Origin: Dendrophyllia cribrosa
Lineage: Eukaryota; Cnidaria; Anthozoa; Scleractinia; Dendrophylliidae
DNA: 64,000 nt
Direction: 5' to 3'
Assembly (NCBI GenBank): GCA_024195265.1
Contig: JAJLRJ010000010.1
Span: 2,453,981 to 2,517,980, forward strand
This document shows, piece by piece, positions 12,892-24,330 of this stretch. Position numbers and translations under genes: made by a program. The notes beneath the pieces were generated by a model. The model had not been told where the DNA came from. It worked only from the letters and a program-made list of their open reading frames with translations, and did not search any database. How positions within the stretch are numbered: position 1 is the stretch's first letter; every line of letters begins with the position of its first letter.

Positions 12892-13860
12892 TTATGGCTA
12901 CTTATGGATGTAATTAAGCTTCATTTCTGTTTTCGGCGCATGCACATAAGCCAAAATTTGGACTTTTTTTTTTTGCGAAACTATTTCGATCTTTCTTTCT
13001 CGCTCTCTTTCTTTCCTTTTTCTTTCTTTTCAATAACGTGCTTTGTTGCCCACTTCATCGTTTTTCTTTCCATTGGAATTTTGGCTAGCTTACTTTCCAG
13101 GAAAATGGAAAATTTAATCTGGAATCAGTGGTATGCAAATAGCGAAATTGAAGTGAATTTTTGCCCAAAATGTGAGAAGGTTTTTTGTGTGTAACTCTGT
13201 CAGGATTGGTCAGATTTTCCAAAATGAGGTATCTGCGGAAAGATCTATCCTTCCTAAATTCGTTAAGAATTCGTTTATGACCGGAACACGGTCCTGTTTT
13301 GAAGCCAAATCTATTTAATATGTCGCGAGGTTTCGCCTAATTTTAGTAACTTTAATTTACACTTTCATCTGTCAAAATTCTTTTGTTCGCTGATACGAAA
13401 CAGGACTCGAAACGGAACCAGTGGTCACGTACACTTGTTTTGATTTAAGTCCAACAATTTCAAGTCCAACAATTTCATCGCTCTTTTCTTTGTCTGTGGC
13501 GGTAAATAAGTACAAAGCGAAGACTCTGGTACCATGTTAATATGCTGAAGTGTACTATATTTAGCCAACAGAGAAGAAGAACCTTCGTCCATGACATTCC
13601 ATGGTCAACTGATTTCTATCGCTGCCCGTACATATTGAGATATTTAGCCGTACGATTTCAGAATCGTAAAAACAACCGGGCCAAAATCAAGACAAATAGA
13701 TTATTTACAAATGTGAAAAATCTGAGACCATTTGGTGAACACAGCACTGCAGGATTGAATGGATTCGACGATGATGGCGTAAACTTGAAAAACAGCCATC
13801 GGACGTTTTTCAAGATTGTAGCTTGCGTGACACCTCGCGACATACTCCCTATAATGGGCT

Positions 13861-14227
13861 ATACGGGGATGCTCCGCCCGAAAGGGGTACCTTTTTTAGT
13901 CTGGAAGTATATGAAAGGGTCGGGATTTCACGAGTTGAAGTATGTGAAAGGGTAGGGATTTCACGAAGAATAGGAAATGGTAGCGAAAACACGAGTTGAA
14001 GCATAATATGTAGGGAAAATTGCCATTTAAGTATTATAAAAAGGGCCTTTCAAAATATATCAAACAGACGCACGTAAAGGCTATATGAAAGAGGTACCAT
14101 TTTCAATGAAAGGTATATGAAAGGGATACCATTTTCAATGAAAGGTATATGAAAGGGGTACCTTTTATGTCAAAAACGGTATATGAAAGGGTAAGGGTTT
14201 GGACCTCGGGGTGGAGCATCCCCGTAC
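13861..14227. mobile_element. MITE with ACGGGGATGCTCC termini
   Basis: ACGGGGATGCTCCGCCC at the left and GGGTGGAGCATCCCCGT at the right are inverted. The interior holds several GTATATGAAAGGGGTACC-like units. A one-ended relative with the same GGAGCATCC and CCCCGTACAAAAC text and an adjacent C run is in intron 7 of the receptor gene (55,798-55,890). Confidence 0.7.
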
Positions 14228-15257
14228 AAAACTTTGTTGAGTACCCCCCCCCCCCCCCCCCCCTCCCGGGCTTTAATGCTTGAAACCTTTTCTACCTCTG
14301 TGCTAACAGCTACCTCTGTGTTAACAGATAAACTGAAATCAAAGCACTTTTCAGTTAGTCGGGAAGAACGTCATTTTTCTGAATTTTTTAAGATTACGAA
14401 ATCGATGTTTATAACCAGACTCAAGACAGGATGAAAGAGAATGACAATAATGAGGCCGAGGCCCTGTTAGGGTTTTAGGATTATGGATTATTAGGGGTTT
14501 TTAGAGAAGGGATACGGATTATTGGCCACTAAATTTAAGGATTACGGATTATTTGCGTCCTCATTTTAAAATTACGGATTATTATCGGTCATTATCACAT
14601 AGATTGCTTTTTACATAAAAAAGGATAAAAGGTCATGAGAGAAGTAAACGTCATACAGAGAATGACAAATATTTATCTCCAGTGGCTAGTGGCCCCTCCG
14701 GTGCTCCTAGTCAAAATTCCGAGCCCGTGATGCCTCGCGGTAGTAGTCGCCAGTCGCTAAGTCTTCTGGGTAATATACTGAAGATGGCGAGTAGTTGAGA
14801 ACTCACTGTAGGTGATCAAAGGTCAACAAAAGACTCGCTTAAAAAAAATGGCATCTCTCACATCGCTGTTGCAGCCGCTAAATGAGCCACTCCTTCTCGA
14901 AGTTACTGGGGCAATTTGTAAGCTTGAAAATTATGCCGAGCAGAATGGTTTAACCGTTCTCAACAAAAATATGCGTTGCTACCAGAAAGGTAGCAACTAG
15001 CAAATATAAACCCTGGAACCGATGAAGTTCGAGGGGAGAACCAAAACCATGGTCTTGCCTGAATGAAATAGTGGTCAATAGTGGCATAAACGAAGCAGTC
15101 GGTAGACTGTTAAAATTTTAGAATAAACAGCGAGCTTCGCGCAGCCATAAAGCGTAGCAAATGGAAGCTTAAATAACAGCCTTGACTGAGACAAACTTCA
15201 ACTCTCCACAAGTTGAATAGCATATTAAGTTACAATTCTCTCTGCCATAAAGCTTGG

Positions 15258-15292
15258 ATACTGATACTGGTTAGGACTCATCAGCATGGCAT
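15258..15292 (-). ncRNA. Disrupted hammerhead copy
   Basis: Reverse complement reads GCCATGCTGATGAGTCCTAA then CCAG, identical to the first half of the 17,442 hammerhead. The second half (GGACGAAAC onward) is replaced by unrelated sequence, so the catalytic core is incomplete. The adjoining bases are the left target duplication of the 15,301-16,957 element. Confidence 0.8.
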
Positions 15293-15300
15293 AGCCAGGC

Positions 15301-16957
15301 TAGGGCTGTCCATAAGTTGCTCGGCAACTTTTGAGCACCTTTTCAGATTTGGAGCAACTTTTAGTCCTTCGAGTACCTTTTCGGATTTCGTGCAACTTTT
15401 TTCTTTTTTGAATAACTTTGTTGCTTTTTTAAGGCAATTTGTAACTAAAAACCGCCCATTCAAGTTCTAATTTAAAGCATCAGTTGCTTTTATGCATGAT
15501 TTTGCGTAAAATATCTTTTGTAAACAAAAAACACTATTCCCCTGGTGGTCTGCCTGTGGTAGCAGTCGAAGGTTATCAGCGGATATGCTGAAAAATTCAA
15601 AATGGCGGAGCCCAGTGGACTAGCTGGTGGTGCAAAACATTGACCAACAGGGACAGTGCTCTGTACTACATCCGCAAAGATGTAAATATTGAAAGACTAT
15701 GGTTTTATACCACATACACTCGTGTATGTCAGAGAAACTTTATTTATTATATACATACTGAGATTTACACACCAGAAAACTATGAGATAAAAATCGTCCC
15801 TTCACGTATGACAAGCCATCCTATTGGTCATACGATTTTCCTCACTAGTGAAGAATATCGTATGACCAATCAGAATCGCGATACGACATTTTTCACTAGT
15901 GACAAAAATCGTACACGGGAATTCCCGCCATCCAGTGTGCCTTCGCCCTCCTTGAAGGCCTCGAAGAAATTCATTCATGGCGACAAAAGGGTTTAAAGTT
16001 CCATCACTTCAATGAAAAATGCGGATTTCTGCGGACCTAAAGAAAAGAACTTTAACAGATTTTGCTGAAAGGGAAAATATACGTTTAACAGGAGAAAGAA
16101 TAAGGCTAAAAGAAGCTAAAAAAAGCAATTAATTAAATCGCTAAACGTGCAAGCAAGTTTGAATTCTCGCCATTTGTTGTTGTTATCAAAGCGGCAAAAA
16201 CTTCAAAACACAGGTACGCAAACTTGCTTTGTTTTTGTCGTAAAGTGTCTTATTATGTATAGTCTTGTTTTAGTTTTGGATAAATTATTATCGTGGTTAT
16301 TTTTGTTAGATGTGTGAATTCGGTGAATTTTTCCACTTGAAAGTTGAGTCTGACAATAAACCAAGAACCCTTCTACTAAAGTGTTGATAATTTAATCGTT
16401 TCGTCTCGTTTTTCTGTTGTGTAAATCTCAGTATGCATATAATAAACAAATTACTTCACGGTTCGTTCGCTTGTACGATTTTTATTCACTCGTTGGAAAG
16501 AATCACAAACTCACTCGCTCGCAAAGCCTCGCTCGTTCGTTTGTGATTCTTCCCAACTCGTGAATAAAAATCGTACGCGCTCACCAACCGTGAAGTAACC
16601 TCTATATATTTAATAAGCATATTAGCAAAGTTTGTTTTGTTCGAATACAGTCACGTGGTTATCGTAATAGAAAGCCAATACAGAGAATCAGATTTTTATG
16701 ATTTGGGTTGAGAGAGACTCAGTCTTACAATATTGATGAGTCAGTATGATATAATTATGTATATAATATCTATGCAAAGTTAAATCTATTCATTAAATCT
16801 TTATTTAAATTGTTAATCAATCTCTTACACTAAAAAATTGAAAGCAACTTTTGAGCAACTTTTGGATTTTGGGGAAACTTTTGAGCAACTTTTAGAGTTT
16901 TGGAGCAACGTTTGAGAAACTTTTTGAGAAAATTGGAGCAACTTGTGGACAGCCCTA
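15301..16957. mobile_element. Non-autonomous hAT-type transposon with 8-bp target duplication
   Basis: Terminal inverted repeats TAGGGCTGTCCATAAGTTGC and GCAACTTGTGGACAGCCCTA are flanked by a perfect AGCCAGGC duplication (15,293-15,300 and 16,958-16,965). Both ends carry clustered AGCAACTTTT subterminal repeats, as expected for transposase binding. The uninterrupted target AGCCAGGCAGGGTC is seen, reverse-complemented, at 17,426-17,439. No transposase remains. Inside: a palindrome at 16,453-16,601 (arms about 60 bp) and a block (15,960-16,260) repeated inverted at 21,228-21,490. Confidence 0.88.
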
Positions 16958-17490
16958 AGCCAGGCAGGGTCTCACATAAGATCATCGATTCCGCCACTTT
17001 ACTGCCAAGGCGGATGCAAACAGCGCCAGCTCCACACAACACATGTGGTAGCTGTTGGCTGGGGACAGCACGGCCGTCCTCCCACGGCATGCGTATGGAG
17101 AGGTGGATCAGCATTATCGGTGTGTCAGTAAATTTTAAGTAAAATACGAAAAAAGCTGGGCCAGTATTCCCGGGGTCGGGCGCGCTCGCGGGACCTCGCG
17201 GAGTGGATCTCGTGTTACCGGTGCTTATCACTGGTCTCCGGTTTCTCGCAATAGTTTCATTGTAATTAATTACTAGACAGGCTCGAACTCTGATCTTTCT
17301 AGTGATCCCAATCATTTCTCTTACATATTTATTTACATTTTAAACCTTAAGATTTCAATTATTGTAAAATTTGAGTCATGACTCTGATACAAATAAATAA
17401 ATTTATTTATTTATTAAAAAAAAAAGACCCTGCCTGGCTATGCCATGCTGATGAGTCCTAACCAGGACGAAACAGCTGTCCATGGCTGCC
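16958..17490 (+). mobile_element. Hammerhead-bounded short retroelement-like repeat
   Basis: After the hAT insertion the sequence resumes with AGCCAGGCAGGGTC. At about 17,415 there is a short A(10) run, immediately followed by GACCCTGCCTGGCTATGCCA and a complete hammerhead. The two ends are thus inverted copies of the same hammerhead-containing stretch. No ORF of note. Non-coding elements flanked by hammerheads resemble retrozymes; the inverted rather than direct arrangement is unusual. Confidence 0.5.
17442..17486 (+). ncRNA. Hammerhead ribozyme motif, intact core
   Basis: Stem I GCCATG (17,442-17,447) pairs with CATGGC (17,481-17,486). Core CTGATGA 17,448-17,454; stem II GTCCT/AGGAC with loop AACC; GAAA 17,469-17,472. 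Cleavage is predicted after C17480 (GTC). Stem III is the loopless palindrome ACAGCTGT. Every conserved core base is present, making it the best ribozyme candidate in the window. Confidence 0.88.
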
Positions 17491-17774
17491 ACTGCCCGGG
17501 TGATATTGCTGTGCGCATGCGTAAGGTACTGGCCAGGCCGCGGGGTAGGTGTTCGAGTGTGTCACTTGCTTTTTTTGTAACCCTTGACATGCCTGATATA
17601 CTTTACGTAAGTCAATTCACGTGACACAAAAGGGTTATTAGGGGTTGCTATAAATAGATTGTTTTAGAATTTTATTTTAGGGATATTTTGTTTCACAAAA
17701 TTGGGATACGGATTATCTCCAAAATTTATCCAGGATTATGGATTATTCAGACCCCCCCTAACAGGATCTCAATA

Positions 17775-17985
17775 ATCTAGTGTCAAGAAGAATAGCTGAT
17801 ATAGAAGACAGGAAGAGCCGAGGAAAAGATTTCAAACTTTGTATCCTGAAGTACTTGTTAATTTGTTTTTTCTCAAGTCTCGTCACTCAAGATACGTTAA
17901 ATGGAGTCACGCTGTGCTCATTTTCTGAAGTATCCATTTATTTATCTGCCTGCATGTCCGTATCAGTGTGGATAGGATATTAACG
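17775..17985. repeat. Segment repeated in direct orientation at 20,650-20,875
   Basis: Shared blocks include GGAAAAGATTTCAAACTTTG, CCTGAAGTACTTGTTAATTT and GTGCTCATTTTCTGAA. The copies are about 85-90% alike and are separated by inserted elements. No coding evidence in either. Confidence 0.7.
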
Positions 17986-18212
17986 AGACGTTTTACGATT
18001 ATATAAATATACGAACCCGAGACTGTATAGTATAGTAGTAAGTGTATAATGTTTGTTCAGAAGACCCTTTAATTTTGCTCCAAAGTGGTCTCAAAACTAG
18101 GAAATACCATTTGAAAGACCTTAGATTACCTCGGATTACCTCGGCTCGGACTCGGGGAGCATGCCCCTGCGGTTACAGAGACCGGACTCGGAAGAGCGGC
18201 GGTGTCAGAGTG

Positions 18213-19852
18213 ATATGTGTTTCCCCGTGATATGTGTTCCTCCGAACTTTCCCCTCAAAGATGGCGGCCAGTGATATGTGTTTTCCCTCCTCCCCCTCTC
18301 CTCTGAAGTCCAAATTCCTGCACAAATTATGCTTTTCGCTGCGATGAACTAAATAAAATCCCGACTTTGGTGAATATCGCCCTCACACTAAAAGAAACAC
18401 CATTTGATCTTGGAATCTTGGTACGAATTCCCGAAGAAGTTACTATATAAGCGACATTAGCGGTCGTGGATGACAAAGACCATTCGAATAATCGTATGCT
18501 GTCCTTATTGTTTCGCTCAAGTTTGTTTTTGACCACAAAGAAAACAGCGATGTTTTTAGCCTGGGGAATTGGGTTACCTTATTATAGGAAATTAACAATG
18601 CACTTTATTAACGCGATTTTACAAAATTCGCGTTAATTTAATGTATCTTAATTAATGTCGATGTAAATTTAATGCACGCTATTTTACAACATTGTTATTT
18701 TAAAAGCACCTATATTTCATTACAAAACCTTATTAGTTCATGACTCCTCTATTGGCTCTTCAGAGTCACATTTCACGGAGGCTTTGAAAGATCTTTTGAA
18801 TTGATAGGGTCTAGTTAGGCTTCAAAACCAAAGTTTCGGCTTTAAAAAAAGCTTAGAAACATCCGTGCACTTGTCTTGGAAGGTTTTATTGATGGAAGCC
18901 AAAACGCAGTTTGGCGTTCAGAAATGTAAAGTGCGAGTTTGCAGAATTATGAAAATCGCAGTAAATAAAGCAAGATGCATATCGAAAAATTCGCGTTAAT
19001 TCAATGCATGTAAACCTAACTTTTGAAAAATTCGCGTTAATTTAGTGTAACGTAAATTTTCTTCGCGTTGTCAACATGCATTGTTAATTTTAAAGGTAGG
19101 TTAAAATCGGCGAGCGAAGCGAGCCGAGCGCGGAGAGGGCGGCCCTTCCCCCTTCCCCAGTCCTCGCTTCGCTCGCCGATTTTAACCTAACCCAATTCCC
19201 CAAAAAGAAGCCTGTTCACAGGCTACGATGTTTTAAATATTGTCCACAGCTGTATCAACGGTTTGAGAGTATTCGACTTAGCGAAGATTTTGTATACCGT
19301 GTATATCGAGCGTGTAGGGATCGTAGTAAATTTGTTTGCCCCTCAAGCAGTTGTCTAGTCGTGTTTATTAGTTTTATTCGTGTTTGATTTTCATACATCG
19401 TAAAACGTATTAAGGATAGCCATACCATTATTTTGGACGGTATTAAAAAGAATCTCCTGAACAAGGGAAACACATATCACTGCCCTAGTCCTTTGCAGTG
19501 ATATGTGTTTCCCCAAACGCTAATATTGTCCGCCGGTTCGATTTTCGAAGAGGACGTTGCTATTCAGCAGAGTGTAACTTGAGCGAATTGTTGACATATA
19601 TCAAGCAGGTATTCTCACTACGGCTCCTTTGCAGTAATATTTGTGAATTCGCTCTCCTAATGCTGGACCAGCTGCAATTTTAGAAACCTGCAAACTCACC
19701 GATCCACCATTTTGTTTTTCATGTTGTGACACCATTTGAAGGCTTGGATACATAGCTTCAGTGTTTTGTGTTTCCCTACCGGGGAAACACATATCACTAG
19801 TGATATGTGTGCGGGGGAACACATATCACGGGGAAACACATATCACTGTGAC
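18213..19852. mobile_element. Cluster of elements with GTGATATGTGTTTCCCC ends
   Basis: The motif or its complement occurs at about 18,213, 18,230, 18,269, 19,467, 19,497, 19,784, 19,800, 19,815 and 19,830. Pairs 18,267/19,482 and 19,496/19,797 are inverted and could bound two non-autonomous elements (1.2 kb and 0.3 kb). The first is itself interrupted by the fold-back element at 18,558-19,226. No ORF shows a known domain. Confidence 0.6.
18558..19226. mobile_element. MITE with AGCCTGGGGAATTGGGTT end
   Basis: Left AGCCTGGGGAATTGGGTTA and right TAACCCAATTCCCC (about 19,186-19,200), followed by a small AGCCTGTTCACAGGCT hairpin, are inverted. Near the right end lies a palindrome at 19,101-19,187 with arms AGGTTAAAATCGGCGAGCGA... 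around a GC-rich spacer. The interior has repeated ATTCGCGTTAATTYAATG units (18,627, 18,989, 19,030). Confidence 0.6.
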
Positions 19853-20889
19853 AGTGGAAATATGGCCTTCTCAAAAAGGACCCCCTGCAGAGATTTTAAA
19901 GAACCCCAATCTTTCTTGATATAATAACTTTCCTCGGTCATGGAGTTTAAGGGAATAAATAATTGACTTCTTCGATCAAACGAAAGTCTCATCAACCATC
20001 ACGTGATATTCCCTGATTGATGACGTCACAAAACATGTTTTTTGAAATGGGGAACGTTTGCAATCGGAAAGTTTGAAAACTTTCGCCATCAAAATGTCCA
20101 AAAGGTCCTTTCCAATGTAACGCCGCCTTTTAAGGCGGTATCCGTCATATGTCTTGTCAGATATTTTGACATTTGTTATGTCACGTGACCTGTTTTCCTT
20201 AAATGACGGTTTCCGTTGAAACATGGACACGATTAAAAGGCGGCACTTGGAGTCGTAGAAAAAGGAATAAACAAGATGGATATAATGTGACTATCTATTC
20301 CCCATTTTCGTTGAAAGATTTTGACCGTTATAAGGCAAATGCATGTCACGTGACCCAAACTTGACAAGAAAAATTTGATGAAATGGATACAAACGCAAAT
20401 AACAAAATGCTTGCCAAGTTTCATAAAGATTAGATAAATGCTTATACTTGAAATAAAAATCCGCCAAATTATTGGTTGAGTCATGGGCGTCGCAAAGATA
20501 ATACAATTACGACAGTACATAAACGGAGACGCGGAGAAGATAAAGATACACACTCCTTGGCTGCCTTGGTTGGTTCAACCAGAACTGGATTGGATTTTTC
20601 TTTGGAGAATTCAGTCAACTATGAATAATTTCTTTTAAAGTAGACTGTCTTGAATAATTGCTGGTATAGAAGACATAAAGAGCCAAGGAAAAGATTTCAA
20701 ACTTTGTTTCCTGAAGTACTTGTTAATTTGTTCTTTGTCAAGTCTCCTTATCCAAGGTACGTTAAATGAAGTCACTCTGTGCTCATTTTCTGAACTGAGT
20801 ATCCTTTATCTTTGCATGATCGCATCAGTGTAAATAGGATATTAGTGGAGACATTGAAACACTACTGAAATTAATTTTATAATTGATTA

Positions 20890-21023
20890 GTATATGTAAT
20901 CGCATGGGCCCGAGTAAAATTAAGGATTAATATCACGCGTGTTCGCGACTCGGGTAATTTCTACAGCTTCTGAAAACACAAGCGATATTAATCCTTAATT
21001 TTACGAGGGAACATGCGATTACT
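20890..21023. repeat. Palindrome with about 40-bp arms
   Basis: AGTAATCGCATG...TAAAATTAAGGATTAATATC occurs on the left and, reverse-complemented, on the right, around a spacer with GCGTGTTCGCGACTCG. It probably marks one end of a larger non-autonomous element reaching to about 21,850. Confidence 0.7.
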
Positions 21024-21227
21024 TGTTTATAATATAGAGGGAAAAATTATAAGGAAATCTTTCAAACTTTTTAAGAGTCACTCAAACTTGAAACTACCCG
21101 AAGTGAAAATACTTTCTCGCAAAGTGACAAGAAAAACGTTTCAACTCACCGTTGTTAAATAAATTTCTATTCGGTCAAAGATACATTTGGCTATTATGTA
21201 CATCTAGAGAACATAGCCTGATTTTTA

Positions 21228-21490
21228 TTGGTAAAAGACACTTTACGACAAAAACAAAGCAAGTTTTATTTAAGCGTACCTGTGTTTTGAAGTTTTTGCC
21301 GCTTTGATAACAACAAATGGCGAGAGTTCAAACTTGCTTGCACGTTTGGCGATTTAATTGCTTTCTTTCACTTCTTTCTCTTGTTAAACGTATTTTTTGC
21401 CTTTCAGCAAAATCTGTCAAAGTTCTTTTCTTTAGGTCCGCAGAAATCCGCATTTTTTCAATGAAGTGATGGAATTTCTTCGAGGTCTTC
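21228..21490. repeat. Inverted copy of 15,960-16,260
   Basis: Shares CCGCTTTGATAACAACAAAT, AGTTCTTTTCTTTAGGTCCG and TCAATGAAGTGATGGAA with the interior of the hAT-type element, in opposite orientation. Non-coding. Confidence 0.7.
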
Positions 21491-24206
21491 AACGTCGCAA
21501 ACTGGCCCCTGCAGATGCCTAATTAATCCAAGATTTGACACAAATAATCGCTTCCTGTTTGGCGTAAAATGCTGTAATTCACCTATCTTAGGTATCTTCC
21601 GATCTCATTCTTTTTTTTTATAACAAAATCTCCGGCGAAACATGCGAGCGATCCGTTTGAAAATTTTCTTCAAAATCCTGCCAAGCCAACTGAATGCAAC
21701 GAGAACGACGCGCTCAACCAATCACGAGTGAGAAATTTTGATGCTCGACCAATCAGGAGCGAGTAATTTTGCCCTCAATTAAGAAAAAAATGCCCTCTTC
21801 GTCAGCCAATCAGCATTCAGTAATTTTGCCCCCTATATTATAATTATAGAAAATGCAAGCCTGAGACTGAAATGTTAGAAAATTTTGAGTCGAGACTACT
21901 GAGAACGTTGTTATCGCCATTATCTCTTGTTGTTTCTTAATTTGTGATTACGCGAAGCGAATTCTCTGTTTTCCGAGCTAGTGATACATATCGCCGGTTA
22001 AACTGGACATACAAGAGGTATTTAGTGGAGATCATCTCCGCTTTCCTCTGACTTAAGTTACACCGCATGGTTCGCTGTTCAGTTGCAGATTACAAATTTT
22101 ATACCATTGTTCGCTTCTTTTAAACAGTTTGTTCTTAGTATGTCAAAATGGGCTAATCCCAGCTTCGATGTTTTAGAATATTACAGCCCTAGGTTAATTT
22201 CATACATCTTTTTGTTTCCCTTTATTACATTTGTAAAATCGGCAGAAGGTTTGTGTTAAAAAAATGCTTTAAAATGCGAGGCTGGCGGTTTGTTTTCGGG
22301 GTATTGTACGGTTCAACATCATAGCTACAATACTTAAAGGCACTGAAAAACACAGAACGCAATTTTGTCCTTGATTTTTTTTATCTTGAATTCTTTCAAA
22401 AGCTCGCGTCCTAACTTCCGGAATTTTCCGGCACTCGCTGTGCGCGGAACAGTTACACAATCTGTTTTTGATGTCAGATGTCATTTTGTGAAAACCGCCT
22501 CGATGACATACTTGTCAATACAATTAGCTCACCTTGGAAAAGTGATTGACATAACATAACACTTTTAATGATCGTATGCTGCGATTTTTTTTTTAGGCCA
22601 AAGATCGAGAACGTCCATTAGGAAACAAAATTTTGGCACAAATAACCATATTAAAGGTGGGACAACAACAACAACAACAAGCTTTATTTGCACGACTATG
22701 AATCGTTACAGCATTACAAAAGCGTAAGACTACAAACAATCAAAGTGCCCTACAGGCTATCTCCTGTAAGTTTTACCCATCATGCAATGCTGTCATATTA
22801 TGTCCGAATATTGTTTTTAAAGTTGCAATTGGACATTTAGGTTAGAGTGCGTGGTTTCTTGAGTTCAATTTCTCTTTTGACAATTGGAGCAAGTTTCAGT
22901 ACTTTCAAAACGTCTGGATTTTCACCTGGTTTATTATCAAGAGCCTCATACAAAATTGTGTTACTGTTGCCTTCCCTAAACCCGCGCCACTACTTAAAAA
23001 GTGTCAATTGCTTCTGGTCGTTTTTAACAGAGAGTAACGGCATATGGTAAAAAAACTCCATTTCTGGACAAGTTCTCTATAACTGTTATCATCCATACGA
23101 TTAATTATCAGCTTATCGTCAAAATCTGTTTCAGGTGGAAATCTAGTTCTTGTAAACTTACTTAGTATTCATCCCCTCATCTTAACTTTTGTTTGAATGT
23201 CACTGTTAACAAACAGTTATACCAAAAACAGAAATGAGCTAAACTTGGATTAGACACTTATACATCTCAGTGTGACGAAGAAACACTCTTTCACAAGCCT
23301 TGCACGTCGCATGACTTAGACACTGCATCACGAACTAAGAAATTTACTGATTGCAACACGACTCCGAGCCAAAGAAACCCTAATATATGCCTAATGGTAA
23401 TCTAACGGGACAAATATCTCGTAGGTCTACTCGGGCGCTATTCAGCTAAAGGCTACTTAACACATTTTGCGACTAGTGGGAGTCGTGTTTGGCCTGTCTC
23501 TTTTTATACTTCTTTGTGATTATTTTTACAGAGGCTATACGGTAAAATGCTGCTTGTAAGCCCTGGGCTTATGTAACTAAGGGTGTTTTGGCTGGCAAGC
23601 AAAAAATATTGTCATAGAGAAGCGTTCTTTCAGTTGTAAAGAATTTCTGTTAAGGAATTAAGAAAGGAATAAGGAATTAATGGATATAACCGGAGTAATG
23701 TTTTGTTACTGATGGGCCTATAACCGGGTGGGCTTTTTTTTATTTACTCCATTACTCCATTATTATGGAATTACTCCATTATTATGGAACGTATGGAGCA
23801 CAACATTACTTCACGAGAATTACACGCTTGTTGTACAAAAGATACGTAGTGTAGTCTCGTGTATGTCTCAATGAATTCGAGATACATCGGTACAACTCAA
23901 CAAGTGAAGCTGTTCGTTCGCGTACAGAGGATATACTATTGGATGCAGTGATCGCAATGCCATGATAAGACAACGGAAGTTCTGTCTAGCTCCAAGTCGC
24001 TACTCAACAACAGAATAAACTAAAGAGCTAAAACTAACTGCAAGAAGTCGTGATTCCAATATAGGAACATGACAGGAGCTTATTACTCCTGAACATGATT
24101 GCATTTTCATTCTTGGATCTTTAATATACACTTACATTCGTGATCAAGAAACACTTTCTCACAAGTCTTGCACGCCGCAGGCTGTGGACACTTAAAGTGT
24201 CTATGA
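21491..24206. other. Gene-less stretch
   Basis: Contains a probable LINE 3' end on the minus strand near 22,667-22,700 (AATAAAGCTTG followed by a GTT repeat when read on that strand) and the 23,680-23,740 repeat noted above. Two short minus-strand cysteine-rich segments (about 23,255-23,330 and 24,125-24,200, CKACERVFLRH and CKTCEKVFLDH) resemble each other but lie in no definable exon. Confidence 0.4.
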
Positions 24207-24325
24207 ATAGCCTGTTCCAGGCGTTCAGATAGTGGGGAATGCGCGAATAGTTGGGGAAGGCGCGAAGAAAAGCGAGCGAAAAAAGCGGGAAGATTGGGGA
24301 GAGGAAGCGAGGGAATGCCTGTAAA
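24207..24325. mobile_element. Partial fold-back element
   Basis: TAGCCTGTTCCAGGCGTTCA...GAAGAAAAGCGAGCGAAAA matches the left arm of 12,713-12,891; the other arm is absent or diverged. It abuts the TTAA element. Confidence 0.7.
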
Positions 24326-24330
24326 CAAAC

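Larger units (their letters stand above)
14458..17766. mobile_element. Outer non-autonomous element, nested insertions inside
   Basis: Left end CCCTGTTAGGGTTTTAGGAT and right end ATCCAGGATTATGG...CCCTAACAGG are inverted, both with subterminal GGATTAYGGATTATT units (14,476-14,590 and 17,700-17,745). CAATAAT occurs just outside both ends and may be the target duplication. No transposase ORF. It contains a hammerhead-bearing repeat which is itself split by a hAT-type element. Confidence 0.55.

Noticed and set aside
16830..17315. 161-residue minus-strand ORF
   Set aside because: Spans the hAT-type element end and its flank; composition follows the AGCAACTTTT repeats.
23255..24200. Two similar cysteine/histidine segments on minus strand
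   Set aside because: Too short, no bounded exons, spacing unlike known zinc fingers.
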